In this document: positions 18,988-32,900 of the stretch, piece after piece
Layout: each line of letters opens with the position of its first letter
How positions within the stretch are numbered: the first letter of the stretch is position 1
Assembly (NCBI GenBank): GCA_022605955.1
Contig: JAKCOZ010000648.1
Location: forward strand, 1-64,000
Direction of reading: 5' to 3'
Source of the DNA: Rallus limicola
Lineage: Eukaryota > Chordata > Aves > Gruiformes > Rallidae
DNA length: 64,000 nt
Made by a program: the position numbers and the translations under genes
Notes under the pieces: generated by a model
Told to the model about the DNA's origin: nothing
Databases searched by the model: none
The model's input: only the letters and a program-made list of their open reading frames with translations

Positions 18988-21900
18988 GAAATCCAAAAAG
19001 TGACAGGGTCTGCTCGTGTGTCCTGTTAGGAGGTTTCAGACAAGCTATGCCTTTCAGGCCTAGCTTCTTTACTTTGGGAGTTATTGCTGGACGTTTAGCA
19101 TGTTTTGAACTGCAGTCTGCTAGGGCCGAGAAAAGCACCGTAGGAGGTTCCAGGCATGTTCCCTCTTTCCAGGCAAAGGAAAAGGCTGAGAGCCAAAGTG
19201 ACAGGGTCTGCTCGTGTGTCCTGTTAGGAGGTTTCAGACAAGCTATGCCTTTCAGGCCTAGCTTCTTTACTTTGGGAGTTATTGCTGGACGTTTAGCATG
19301 TTTTGAACTGCAGTCTGCTAGGGCCGAGAAAAGCACCGTAGGAGGTTCCAGGCATGTTCCCTCTTTCCAGGCAAAGGAAAAGGCTGAGAGCCAAAGCGAC
19401 AGGGTCTGCTTGTGTGTCCTGTTAGGAGGTTTCTGACAAGCTATGCCTTTCCGGCCTAGCTTCTTTACTTTGGGAGTTATTGCTGGACGTTTAGCATGTT
19501 TTGAACTGCAGTCTGCTAGGGCCGAGAAAAGCACCGTAGGAGGTAGCAGGTATGTTCCCTCTTTCCAGGCAAAGGAAAAGGCTGAGAGCCAAAGTGACAG
19601 GGTCTGCTCGTGTGTCCTGTTAGGAGGTTTCAGACAAGCTATGCCTTTCAGGCCTCGCTTCTTTACTTTGGGAGTTATTGCTGGACGTTTAGCATGTTTT
19701 GAACTGCAGTCTGCTAGGGCCGAGAAAAGCACCGTAGGAGGTTCCAGGCATGTTCCCTCTTTCCAGGCAAAGGAAAAGGCTGAGAGCCAAAGCGACAGGG
19801 TCTGCTGGTGTGTCCTGTTAGGAGGTTTCAGACAAGCTATGCCTTTCAGGCCTAGCTTCTTTACTTTGGGAGTTATTGCTGGACGTTTAGCATGTTTTGA
19901 ACTGCAGTCTGCTAGGGCCGAGAAAAGCACCGTAGGAGGTTCCAGGCATGTTCCCTCTTTCCAGGCAAAGGAAAAGGCTGAGAGCCAAAGCGACAGGGTC
20001 TGCTGGTGTGTCCTGTTAGGAGGTTTCAGACAAGCTATGCCTTTCAGGCCTCGCTTCTTTACTTTGGGAGTTATTGCTGGACGTTTAGCATGTTTTGAAC
20101 TGCAGTCTGCTAGGGCCGAGAAAAGCACCGTAGGAGGTTCCAGGCATGTTCCCTCTTTCCAGGCAAAGGAAAAGGCTGAGAGCCAAAGTGACAGGGTCTG
20201 CTTGTGTGTCCTGTTAGGAGGTTTCAGACAAGCTATGCCTTTCAGTCCTCGCTTCTTTACTTTGGGAGTTATTGCTGGACGTTTAGCATGTTTTGAACTG
20301 CAGTCTGCTAGGGCCGAGAAAAGCACCGTAGGAGGTTCCAGGCATGTTCCCTCTTTCCAGGCAAAGGAAAAGGCTGAGAGCCAAAGCGACAGGGTCTGCT
20401 GGTGTGTCCTGTTAGGAGGTTTCAGACAAGCTATGCCTTTCAGGCCTAGCTTCTTTACTTTGGGAGTTATTGCTGGACGTTTAGCATGTTTTGAACTGCA
20501 GTCTGCTAGGGCCGAGAAAAGCACCGTAGGAGGTTCCAGGCATGTTCCCTCTTTCCAGGCAAAGGAAAAGGCTGAGAGCCAAAGCGACAGGGTCTGCTCG
20601 TGTGTCCTGTTAGGAGGTTTCAGACAAGCTATGCCTTTCAGGCCTAGCTTCTTTACTTTGGGAGTTATTGCTGGACGTTTAGCATGTTTTGAACTGCAGT
20701 CTGCTAGGGCCGAGAAAAGCACCGTAGGAGGTTCCAGGCATGTTCCCTCTTTCCAGGCAAAGGAAAAGGCTGAGAGCCAAAGTGACAGGGTCTGCTCGTG
20801 TGTCCTGTTAGGAGGTTTCAGACAAGCTATGCCTTTCAGGCCTAGCTTCTTTACTTTGGGAGTTATTGCTGGACGTTTAGCATGTTTTGAACTGCAGTCT
20901 GCTAGGGCCGAGAAAAGCACCGTAGGAGGTTCCAGGCATGTTCCCTCTTTCCAGGCAAAGGAAAAGGCTGAGAGCCAAAGTGACAGGGTCTGCTCGTGTG
21001 TCCTGTTAGGAGGTTTCAGACAAGCTATGCCTTTCAGGCCTAGCTTCTTTACTTTGGGAGTTATTGCTGGACGTTTAGCATGTTTTGAACTGCAGTCTGC
21101 TAGGGCTGAGAAAAGCACCGTAGGAGGTTCCAGGCATGTTCCCTCTTTCCAGGCAAAGGAAAAGGCTGAGAGCCAAAGTGACAGGGTCTGCTGGTGTGTC
21201 CTGTTAGGAGGGTTCAGACAAGCTATGCCTTTCAGGCCTAGCTTCTTTACTTTGGGAGTTATTGCTGGAAGTTTAGCATGTTTTGAACTGCAGTCTGCTA
21301 GGGCCGAGAAAAGCACCGTAGGAGGTTCCAGGCATGTTCCCTCTTTCCAGGCAAAGGAAAAGGCTGAGAGCCAAAGTGACAGGGTCTGCTCGTGTGTCCT
21401 GTTAGGAGGTTTCAGACAATCTATGCCTTTCAGGCCTCGCTTCTTTACTTTGGGAGTTATTGCTGGACGTTTAGCATGTTTTGAACTGCAGTCTGCTAGG
21501 GCCGAGAAAAGCACCGTAGGAGGTTCCAGGCATGTTCCCTCTTTCCAGGCAAAGGAAAAGGCTGAGAGCCAAAGCGACAGGGTCTGCTGGTGTGTCCTGT
21601 TAGGAGGTTTCAGACAAGCTATGCCTTTCAGTCCTAGCTTCTTTACTTTGGGAGTTATTGCTGGACGTTTAGCATGTTTTGAACTGCAGTCTGCTAGGGC
21701 CGAGAAAAGCACCGTAGGAGGTTCCAGGCATGTTCCCTCTTTCCAGGCAAAGGAAAAGGCTGAGAGCCAAAGTGACAGGGTCTGCTGGTGTGTCCTGTTA
21801 GGAGGTTTCAGACAAGCTATGCCTTTCAGGCCTAGCTTCTTTACTTTGGGAGTTATTGCTGGACGTTTAGCATGTTTTGAACTGCAGTCTGCTAGGGCCG

Positions 21901-24900
21901 AGAAAAGCACCGTAGGAGGTTCCAGGCATGTTCCCTCTTTCCAGGCAAAGGAAAAGGCTGAGAGCCAAAGTGACAGGGTCTGCTCGTGTGTCCTCTTAGG
22001 AGGTTTCAGACAAGCTATGCCTTTCAGGCCTAGCTTCTTTACTTTGGGAGTTATTGCTGGACGTTTAGCATGTTTTGAACTGCAGTCTGCTAGGGCCGAG
22101 AAAAGCACCGTAGGAGGTTCCAGGCATGTTCCCTCTTTCCAGGCAAAGGAAAAGGCTGAGAGCCAAAGTGACAGGGTCTGCTCGTGTGTCCTGTTAGGAG
22201 GTTTCAGACAAGCTATGCCTTTCAGGCCTAGCTTCTTTACTTTGGGAGTTATTGCTGGACGTTTAGCATGTTTTGAACTGCAGTCTGCTAGGGCCGAGAA
22301 AAGCACCGTAGGAGGTTCCAGGCATGTTCCCTCTTTCCAGGCAAAGGAAAAGGCTGAGAGCCAAAGTGAGAGGGTCTGCTCGTGTGTCCTGTTAGGAGGT
22401 TTCAGACAAGCTATGCCTTTCAGGCCTAGCTTCTTTACTTTGGGAGTTATTGCTGGACGTTTAGCATGTTTTGAACTGCAGTCTGCTAGGGCCGAGAAAA
22501 GCACCGTAGGAGGTTCCAGGCATGTTCCCTCTTTCCAGGCAAAGGAAAAGGCTGAGAGCCAAAGCGACAGGGTCTGCTCGTGTGTCCTGTTAGGAGGTTT
22601 CAGACAAGCTATGCCTTTCAGGCCTAGCTTCTTTACTTTGGGAGTTATTGCTGGACGTTTAGCATGTTTTGAACTGCAGTCTGCTAGGGCCGAGAAAAGC
22701 ACCGTAGGAGGTTCCAGGCATGTTCCCTCTTTCCAGGCAAAGGAAAAGGCTGAGAACCAAAGTGACAGGGTCTGCTCGTGTGTCCTGTTAGGAGGTTTCA
22801 GACAAGCTATGCCTTTCAGGCCTCGCTTCTTTACTTTGGGAGTTATTGCTGGACGTTTAGCATGTTTTGAACTGCAGTCTGCTAGGGCCGAGAAAAGCAC
22901 CGTAGGAGGTTCCAGGCATGTTCCCTCTTTCCAGGCAAAGGAAAAGGCTGAGAGCCAAAGTGACAGGGTCTGCTCGTGTGTCCTATTAGGAGGTTTCAGA
23001 CAAGCTATGCCTTTCAGGCCTAGCTTCTTTACTTTGGGAGTTATTGCTGGACGTTTAGCATGTTTTGAACTGCAGTCTGCTAGGGCCGAGAAAAGCACCG
23101 TAGGAGGTTCCAGGCATGTTCCCTCTTTCCAGGCAAAGGAAAAGGCTGAGAGCCAAAGTGACAGGGTCTGCTCGTGTGTCCTGTTAGGAGGTTTCAGACA
23201 AGCTATGCCTTTCAGGCCTAGCTTCTTTACTTTGGGAGTTATTGCTGGACGTTTAGCATGTTTTGAACTGCAGTCTGCTAGGGCCGAGAAAAGCACCGTA
23301 GGAGGTTCCAGGCATGTTCCCTCTTTCCAGGCAAAGGAAAAGGCTGAGAGCCAAAGTGACAGGGTCTGCTGGTGTGTCCTGTTAGGAGGTTTCAGACAAG
23401 CTATGCCTTTCAGGCCTAGCTTCTTTACTTTGGGAGTTATTGCTGGACGTTTAGCATGTTTAGAACTGCAGTCTGCTAGGGCCCAGAAAAGCACCGTAGG
23501 AGGTTCCAGGCATGTTCCCTCTTTCCAGGCAAAGGAAAAGGCTGAGAGCCAAAGTGACAGGGTCTGCTCGTGTGTCCTGTTAGGAGGTTTCAGACAAGCT
23601 ATGCCTTTCAGGCCTAGCTTCTTTACTTTGGGAGTTATTGCTGGACGTTTAGCATGTTTTGAACTGCAGTCTGCTAGGGCCGAGAAAAGCACCGTAGGAG
23701 GTTCCAGGCATGTTCCCTCTTTCCAGGCAAAGGAAAAGGCTGAGAGCCAAAGTGACAGGGTCTGCTCGTGTGTCCTGTTAGGAGGTTTCAGACAAGCTAT
23801 GCCTTTCAGGCCTAGCTTCTTTACTTTGGGAGTTATTGCTGGACGTTTAGCATGTTTTGAACTGCAGTCTGCTAGGGCCGAGAAAAGCACCGTAGGAGGT
23901 TCCAGGCATGTTCCCTCTTTCCAGGCAAAGGAAAAGGCTGAGAGCCAAAGTGACAGGGTCTGCTGGTGTGTCCTGTTAGGAGGTTTCAGACAAGCTATGC
24001 CTTTCAGTCCTAGCTTCTTTACTTTGGGAGTTATTGCTGGACGTTTAGCATGTTTTGAACTGCAGTCTGCTAGGGCTGAGAAAAGCACCGTAGGAGGTTC
24101 CAGGCATGTTCCCTCTTTCCAGGCAAAGGAAAAGGCTGAGAGCCAAAGTGACAGGGTCTGCTCGTGTGTCCTGTTAGGAGGTTTCAGACAAGCTATGCCT
24201 TTCAGGCCTAGCTTCTTTACTTTGGGAGTTATTGCTGGACGTTTAGCATGTTTTGAACTGCAGTCTGCTAGGGCCGAGAAAAACACCCTAGGAGGTTCCA
24301 GGCATGTTCCCTCTTTCCAGGCAAAGGAAAAGGCTGAGAGCCAAAGTGACAGGGTCTGCTCGTGTGTCCTGTTAGGAGGTTTCAGACAAGCTATGCCTTT
24401 CAGGCCTCGCTTCTTTACTTTGGGAGTTACTGCTGGACGTTTAGCATGTTTTGAACTGCAGTCTGCTAGGGCCGAGAAAAGCACCGTAGGAGGTTCCAGG
24501 CATGTTCCCTCTTTCCAGGCAAAGGAAAAGGCTGAGAGCCAAAGTGACAGGGTCTGCTCGTGTGTCCTGTTAGGAGGTTTCAGACAAGCTATGCCTTTCA
24601 GGCCTAGCTTCTTTACTTTGGGAGTTATTGCTGGACGTTTAGCATGTTTTGAACTGCAGTCTGCTAGGGCCGAGAAAAGCACCGTAGGAGGTTCCAGGCA
24701 TGTTCCCTCTTTCCAGGCAAAGGAAAAGGCTGAGAGCCAAAGCGACAGGGTTTGCTTGTGTTTCCTGTTAGGAGGTTTCAGACAAGCTATGCCTTTCAGG
24801 CCTAGCTTCTTTACTTTGGGAGTTATTGCTGGACGTTTAGCATGTTTTGAACTGCAGTCTGCTAGGGCCGAGAAAAGCACCGTAGGAGGTTCCAGGCATG

Positions 24901-27900
24901 TTCCCTCTTTCCAGGCAAAGGAAAAGGCTGAGAGCCAAAGTGACAGGGTCTGCTCGTGTGTCCTGTTAGGAGGTTTCAGACAAGCTATGCCTTTCAGGCC
25001 TCGCTTCTTTACTTTGGGAGTTATTGCTGGACGTTTAGCATGTTTTGAACTGCAGTCTGCTAGGGCCGAGAAAAGCACCGTAGGAGGTTCCAGGCATGTT
25101 CCCTCTTTCCAGGCAAAGGAAAAGGCTGAGAGCCAAAGTGACAGGGTCTGCTCGTGTGTCCTGTTAGGAGGTTTCAGACAAGCTATGCCTTTCAGGCCTA
25201 GCTTCTTTACTTTGGGAGTTATTGCTGGACGTTTAGCATGTTTTGAACTGCAGTCTGCTAGGGCCGAGAAAAGCACCGTAGGAGGTTCCAGGCATGTTCC
25301 CTCTTTCCAGGCAAAGGAAAAGGCTGAAATCCAAAAAGTGACAGGGTCTGCTCGTGTGTCCTGTTAGGAGGTTTCAGACAAGCTATGCCTTTCAGGCCTA
25401 GCTTCTTTACTTTGGGAGTTATTGCTGGACGTTTAGCATGTTTTGAACTGCAGTCTGCTAGGGCCGAGAAAAGCACCGTAGGAGGTTCCAGGCATGTTCC
25501 CTCTTTCCAGGCAAAGGAAAAGGCTGAGAGCCAAAGTGACAGGGTCTGCTCGTGTGTCCTGTTAGGAGGTTTCAGACAAGCTATGCCTTTCAGGCCTAGC
25601 TTCTTTACTTTGGGAGTTATTGCTGGACGTTTAGCATGTTTTGAACTGCAGTCTGCTAGGGCCGAGAAAAGCACCGTAGGAGGTTCCAGGCATGTTCCCT
25701 CTTTCCAGGCAAAGGAAAAGGCTGAGAGCCAAAGTGACAGGGTCTGCTGGTGTGTCTTGTTAGGAGGTTTCAGACAAGCTATGCCTTTCCGGCCTAGCTT
25801 CTTTACTTTGGGAGTTATTGCTGGACGTTTAGCATGTTTTGAACTGCAGTCTGCTAGGGCCGAGAAAAGCACCGTAGGAGGTTCCAGGCATGTTCCCTCT
25901 TTCCAGGCAAAGGAAAAGGCTGAGAGCCAAAGCGACAGGGTCTGCTTGTGTGTCCTGTTAGGAGGTTTCTGACAAGCTATGCCTTTCCGGCCTAGCTTCT
26001 TTACTTTGGGAGTTATTGCTGGACGTTTAGCATGTTTTGAACTGCAGTCTGCTAGGGCCGAGAAAAGCACCGTAGGAGGTAGCAGGTATGTTCCCTCTTT
26101 CCAGGCAAAGGAAAAGGCTGAGAGCCAAAGTGACAGGGTCTGCTCGTGTGTCCTGTTAGGAGGTTTCAGACAAGCTATGCCTTTCAGGCCTAGCTTCTTT
26201 ACTTTGGGAGTTATTGCTGGACGTTTAGCATGTTTTGAACTGCAGTCTGCTAGGGCCGAGAAAAGCACCGTAGGAGGTTCCAGGCATGTTCCCTCTTTCC
26301 AGGCAAAGGAAAAGGCTGAGAGCCAAAGCGACAGGGTCTGCTGGTGTGTCCTGTTAGGAGGTTTCAGACAAGCTATGCCTTTCAGGCCTAGCTTCTTTAC
26401 TTTGGGAGTTATTGCTGGACGTTTAGCATGTTTTGAACTGCAGTCTGCTAGGGCCGAGAAAAGCACCGTAGGAGGTTCCAGGCATGTTCCCTCTTTCCAG
26501 GCAAAGGAAAAGGCTGAGAGCCAAAGCGACAGGGTCTGCTGGTGTGTCCTGTTAGGAGGTTTCAGACAAGCTATGCCTTTCAGGCCTCGCTTCTTTACTT
26601 TGGGAGTTATTGCTGGACGTTTAGCATGTTTTGAACTGCAGTCTGCTAGGGCCGAGAAAAGCACCGTAGGAGGTTCCAGGCATGTTCCCTCTTTCCAGGC
26701 AAAGGAAAAGGCTGAGAGCCAAAGTGACAGGGTCTGCTTGTGTGTCCTGTTAGGAGGTTTCAGACAAGCTATGCCTTTCAGTCCTCGCTTCTTTACTTTG
26801 GGAGTTATTGCTGGACGTTTAGCATGTTTTGAACTGCAGTCTGCTAGGGCCGAGAAAAGCACCGTAGGAGGTTCCAGGCATGTTCCCTCTTTCCAGGCAA
26901 AGGAAAAGGCTGAGAGCCAAAGCGACAGGGTCTGCTGGTGTGTCCTGTTAGGAGGTTTCAGACAAGCTATGCCTTTCAGGCCTAGCTTCTTTACTTTGGG
27001 AGTTATTGCTGGACGTTTAGCATGTTTTGAACTGCAGTCTGCTAGGGCCGAGAAAAGCACCGTAGGAGGTTCCAGGCATGTTCCCTCTTTCCAGGCAAAG
27101 GAAAAGGCTGAGAGCCAAAGTGACAGGGTCTGCTCGTGTGTCCTGTTAGGAGGTTTCAGACAAGCTATGCCTTTCAGGCCTAGCTTCTTTACTTTGGGAG
27201 TTATTGCTGGACGTTTAGCATGTTTTGAACTGCAGTCTGCTAGGGCCGAGAAAAGCACCGTAGGAGGTTCCAGGCATGTTCCCTCTTTCCAGGCAAAGGA
27301 AAAGGCTGAGAGCCAAAGCGACAGGGTCTGCTGGTGTGTCCTGTTAGGAGGTTTCAGACAAGCTATGCCTTTCAGGCCTAGCTTCTTTACTTTGGGAGTT
27401 ATTGCTGGACGTTTAGCATGTTTTGAACTGCAGTCTGCTAGGGCCGAGAAAAGCACCGTAGGAGGTTCCAGGCATGTTCCCTCTTTCCAGGCAAAGGAAA
27501 AGGCTGAGAGCCAAAGTGAGAGGGTCTGCTCGTGTGTCCTGTTAGGAGGTTTCAGACAAGCTATGCCTTTCAGGCCTAGCTTCTTTACTTTGGGAGTTAT
27601 TGCTGGAAGTTTAGCATGTTTTGAACTGCAGTCTGCTAGGGCCGAGAAAAGCACCGTAGGAGGTAGCAGGTATGTTCCCTCTTTCCAGGCAAAGGAAAAG
27701 GCTGAGAGCCAAAGTGACAGGGTCTGCTCGTGTGTCCTGTTAGGAGGTTTCAGACAAGCTATGCCTTTCAGGCCTAGCTTCTTTACTTTGGGAGTTATTG
27801 CTGGACGTTTAGCATGTTTTGAACTGCAGTCTGCTAGGGCCGAGAAAAGCACCGTAGGAGGTTCCAGGCATGTTCCCTCTTTCCAGGCAAAGGAAAAGGC

Positions 27901-29900
27901 TGAGAGCCAAAGCGACAGGGTCTGCTGGTGTGTCCTGTTAGGAGGTTTCAGACAAGCTATGCCTTTCAGGCCTAGCTTCTTTACTTTGGGAGTTATTGCT
28001 GGACGTTTAGCATGTTTTGAACTGCAGTCTGCTAGGGCCGAGAAAAGCACCGTAGGAGGTTCCAGGCATGTTCCCTCTTTCCAGGCAAAGGAAAAGGCTG
28101 AGAGCCAAAGCGACAGGGTCTGCTGGTGTGTCCTGTTAGGAGGTTTCAGACAAGCTATGCCTTTCAGGCCTCGCTTCTTTACTTTGGGAGTTATTGCTGG
28201 ACGTTTAGCATGTTTTGAACTGCAGTCTGCTAGGGCCGAGAAAAGCACCGTAGGAGGTTCCAGGCATGTTCCCTCTTTCCAGGCAAAGGAAAAGGCTGAG
28301 AGCCAAAGTGACAGGGTCTGCTTGTGTGTCCTGTTAGGAGGTTTCAGACAAGCTATGCCTTTCAGTCCTCGCTTCTTTACTTTGGGAGTTATTGCTGGAC
28401 GTTTAGCATGTTTTGAACTGCAGTCTGCTAGGGCCGAGAAAAGCACCGTAGGAGGTTCCAGGCATGTTCCCTCTTTCCAGGCAAAGGAAAAGGCTGAGAG
28501 CCAAAGCGACAGGGTCTGCTGGTGTGTCCTGTTAGGAGGTTTCAGACAAGCTATGCCTTTCAGGCCTAGCTTCTTTACTTTGGGAGTTATTGCTGGACGT
28601 TTAGCATGTTTTGAACTGCAGTCTGCTAGGGCCGAGAAAAGCACCGTAGGAGGTTCCAGGCATGTTCCCTCTTTCCAGGCAAAGGAAAAGGCTGAGAGCC
28701 AAAGTGACAGGGTCTGCTCGTGTGTCCTGTTAGGAGGTTTCAGACAAGCTATGCCTTTCAGGCCTAGCTTCTTTACTTTGGGAGTTATTGCTGGACGTTT
28801 AGCATGTTTTGAACTGCAGTCTGCTAGGGCCGAGAAAAGCACCGTAGGAGGTTCCAGGCATGTTCCCTCTTTCCAGGCAAAGGAAAAGGCTGAGAGCGAA
28901 AGTGAGAGGGTCTGCTCGTGTGTCCTGTTAGGAGGTTTCAGACAAGCTATGCCTTTCAGGCCTAGCTTCTTTACTTTGGGAGTTATTGCTGGACGTTTAG
29001 CATGTTTTGAACTGCAGTCTGCTAGGGCCGAGAAAAGCACCGTAGGAGGTTCCAGGCATGTTCCCTCTTTCCAGGCAAAGGAAAAGGCTGAGAGCCAAAG
29101 TGACAGGGTCTGCTCGTGTGTCCTGTTAGGAGGTTTCAGACAAGCTATGCCTTTCAGGCCTCGCTTCTTTACTTTGGGAGTTATTGCTGGACGTTTAGCA
29201 TGTTTTGAACTGCAGTCTGCTAGGGCTGAGAAAAGCACCGTAGGAGGTTCCAGGCATGTTCCCTCTTTCCAGGCAAAGGAAAAGGCTGAGAGCCAAAGTG
29301 ACAGGGTCTGCTGGTGTGTCCTGTTAGGAGGTTTCAGACAAGCTATGCCTTTCAGGCCTAGCTTCTTTACTTTGGGAGTTATTGCTGGAAGTTTAGCATG
29401 TTTTGAACTGCAGTCTGCTAGGGCCGAGAAAAGCACCGTAGGAGGTTCCAGGCATGTTCCCTCTTTCCAGGCAAAGGAAAAGGCTGAGAGCCAAAGTGAC
29501 AGGGTCTGCTCGTGTGTCCTGTTAGGAGGTTTCAGACAATCTATGCCTTTCAGGCCTCGCTTCTTTACTTTGGGAGTTATTGCTGGACGTTTAGCATGTT
29601 TTGAACTGCAGTCTGCTAGGGCCGAGAAAAGCACCGTAGGAGGTTCCAGGCATGTTCCCTCTTTCCAGGCAAAGGAAAAGGCTGAGAGCCAAAGTGACAG
29701 GGTCTGCTCGTGTGTCCTGTTAGGAGGTTTCAGACAAGCTATGCCTTTCAGGCCTAGCTTCTTTACTTTGGGAGTTATTGCTGGACGTTTAGCATGTTTT
29801 GAACTGCAGTCTGCTAGGGCCGAGAAAAGCACCGTAGGAGGTTCCAGGCATGTTCCCTCTTTCCAGGCAAAGGAAAAGGCTGAAATCCAAAAAGTGACAG
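18988..29900 (+). repeat. Three copies of an indel-marked monomer
   Basis: The variant GCTGAAATCCAAAAAGTGAC (a 2 bp insertion plus substitutions relative to GCTGAGAGCCAAAGTGAC) starts at 18988, 25326 and 29882. The spacings are 6,338 bp (32 monomers + 2) and 4,556 bp (23 monomers + 2). Independent origin of the same indel and substitutions is unlikely, so these monomers were carried along in large segmental duplications of the array. Each copy shifts the reading frame. Confidence 0.9.
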
Positions 29901-32900
29901 GGTCTGCTCGTGTGTCCTGTTAGGAGGTTTCAGACAAGCTATGCCTTTCAGGCCTAGCTTCTTTACTTTGGGAGTTATTGCTGGACGTTTAGCATGTTTT
30001 GAACTGCAGTCTGCTAGGGCCGAGAAAAGCACCGTAGGAGGTTCCAGGCATGTTCCCTCTTTCCAGGCAAAGGAAAAGGCTGAGAGCCAAAGTGACAGGG
30101 TCTGCTGGTGTGTCTTGTTAGGAGGTTTCAGACAAGCTATGCCTTTCCGGCCTAGCTTCTTTACTTTGGGAGTTATTGCTGGACGTTTAGCATGTTTTGA
30201 ACTGCAGTCTGCTAGGGCCGAGAAAAGCACCGTAGGAGGTTCCAGGCATGTTCCCTCTTTCCAGGCAAAGGAAAAGGCTGAGAGCCAAAGCGACAGGGTC
30301 TGCTTGTGTGTCCTGTTAGGAGGTTTCTGACAAGCTATGCCTTTCCGGCCTAGCTTCTTTACTTTGGGAGTTATTGCTGGACGTTTAGCATGTTTTGAAC
30401 TGCAGTCTGCTAGGGCCGAGAAAAGCACCGTAGGAGGTAGCAGGTATGTTCCCTCTTTCCAGGCAAAGGAAAAGGCTGAGAGCCAAAGTGACAGGGTCTG
30501 CTCGTGTGTCCTGTTAGGAGGTTTCAGACAAGCTATGCCTTTCAGGCCTAGCTTCTTTACTTTGGGAGTTATTGCTGGACGTTTAGCATGTTTTGAACTG
30601 CAGTCTGCTAGGGCCGAGAAAAGCACCGTAGGAGGTTCCAGGCATGTTCCCTCTTTCCAGGCAAAGGAAAAGGCTGAGAGCCAAAGCGACAGGGTCTGCT
30701 GGTGTGTCCTGTTAGGAGGTTTCAGACAAGCTATGCCTTTCAGGCCTAGCTTCTTTACTTTGGGAGTTATTGCTGGACGTTTAGCATGTTTTGAACTGCA
30801 GTCTGCTAGGGCCGAGAAAAGCACCGTAGGAGGTTCCAGGCATGTTCCCTCTTTCCAGGCAAAGGAAAAGGCTGAGAGCCAAAGCGACAGGGTCTGCTGG
30901 TGTGTCCTGTTAGGAGGTTTCAGACAAGCTATGCCTTTCAGGCCTCGCTTCTTTACTTTGGGAGTTATTGCTGGACGTTTAGCATGTTTTGAACTGCAGT
31001 CTGCTAGGGCCGAGAAAAGCACCGTAGGAGGTTCCAGGCATGTTCCCTCTTTCCAGGCAAAGGAAAAGGCTGAGAGCCAAAGTGACAGGGTCTGCTTGTG
31101 TGTCCTGTTAGGAGGTTTCAGACAAGCTATGCCTTTCAGTCCTCGCTTCTTTACTTTGGGAGTTATTGCTGGACGTTTAGCATGTTTTGAACTGCAGTCT
31201 GCTAGGGCCGAGAAAAGCACCGTAGGAGGTTCCAGGCATGTTCCCTCTTTCCAGGCAAAGGAAAAGGCTGAGAGCCAAAGCGACAGGGTCTGCTGGTGTG
31301 TCCTGTTAGGAGGTTTCAGACAAGCTATGCCTTTCAGGCCTAGCTTCTTTACTTTGGGAGTTATTGCTGGACGTTTAGCATGTTTTGAACTGCAGTCTGC
31401 TAGGGCCGAGAAAAGCACCGTAGGAGGTTCCAGGCATGTTCCCTCTTTCCAGGCAAAGGAAAAGGCTGAGAGCCAAAGTGACAGGGTCTGCTCGTGTGTC
31501 CTGTTAGGAGGTTTCAGACAAGCTATGCCTTTCAGGCCTAGCTTCTTTACTTTGGGAGTTATTGCTGGACGTTTAGCATGTTTTGAACTGCAGTCTGCTA
31601 GGGCCGAGAAAAGCACCGTAGGAGGTTCCAGGCATGTTCCCTCTTTCCAGGCAAAGGAAAAGGCTGAGAGCCAAAGCGACAGGGTCTGCTGGTGTGTCCT
31701 GTTAGGAGGTTTCAGACAAGCTATGCCTTTCAGGCCTAGCTTCTTTACTTTGGGAGTTATTGCTGGACGTTTAGCATGTTTTGAACTGCAGTCTGCTAGG
31801 GCCGAGAAAAGCACCGTAGGAGGTTCCAGGCATGTTCCCTCTTTCCAGGCAAAGGAAAAGGCTGAGAGCCAAAGTGAGAGGGTCTGCTCGTGTGTCCTGT
31901 TAGGAGGTTTCAGACAAGCTATGCCTTTCAGGCCTAGCTTCTTTACTTTGGGAGTTATTGCTGGAAGTTTAGCATGTTTTGAACTGCAGTCTGCTAGGGC
32001 CGAGAAAAGCACCGTAGGAGGTAGCAGGTATGTTCCCTCTTTCCAGGCAAAGGAAAAGGCTGAGAGCCAAAGTGACAGGGTCTGCTCGTGTGTCCTGTTA
32101 GGAGGTTTCAGACAAGCTATGCCTTTCAGGCCTAGCTTCTTTACTTTGGGAGTTATTGCTGGACGTTTAGCATGTTTTGAACTGCAGTCTGCTAGGGCCG
32201 AGAAAAGCACCGTAGGAGGTTCCAGGCATGTTCCCTCTTTCCAGGCAAACGAAAAGGCTGAGAGCCAAAGCGACAGGGTCTGCTGGTGTGTCCTGTTAGG
32301 AGGTTTCAGACAAGCTATGCCTTTCAGGCCTAGCTTCTTTACTTTGGGAGTTATTGCTGGACGTTTAGCATGTTTTGAACTGCAGTCTGCTAGGGCCGAG
32401 AAAAGCACCGTAGGAGGTTCCAGGCATGTTCCCTCTTTCCAGGCAAAGGAAAAGGCTGAGAGCCAAAGCGACAGGGTCTGCTGGTGTGTCCTGTTAGGAG
32501 GTTTCAGACAAGCTATGCCTTTCAGGCCTCGCTTCTTTACTTTGGGAGTTATTGCTGGACGTTTAGCATGTTTTGAACTGCAGTCTGCTAGGGCCGAGAA
32601 AAGCACCGTAGGAGGTTCCAGGCATGTTCCCTCTTTCCAGGCAAAGGAAAAGGCTGAGAGCCAAAGTGACAGGGTCTGCTTGTGTGTCCTGTTAGGAGGT
32701 TTCAGACAAGCTATGCCTTTCAGTCCTCGCTTCTTTACTTTGGGAGTTATTGCTGGACGTTTAGCATGTTTTGAACTGCAGTCTGCTAGGGCCGAGAAAA
32801 GCACCGTAGGAGGTTCCAGGCATGTTCCCTCTTTCCAGGCAAAGGAAAAGGCTGAGAGCCAAAGCGACAGGGTCTGCTGGTGTGTCCTGTTAGGAGGTTT

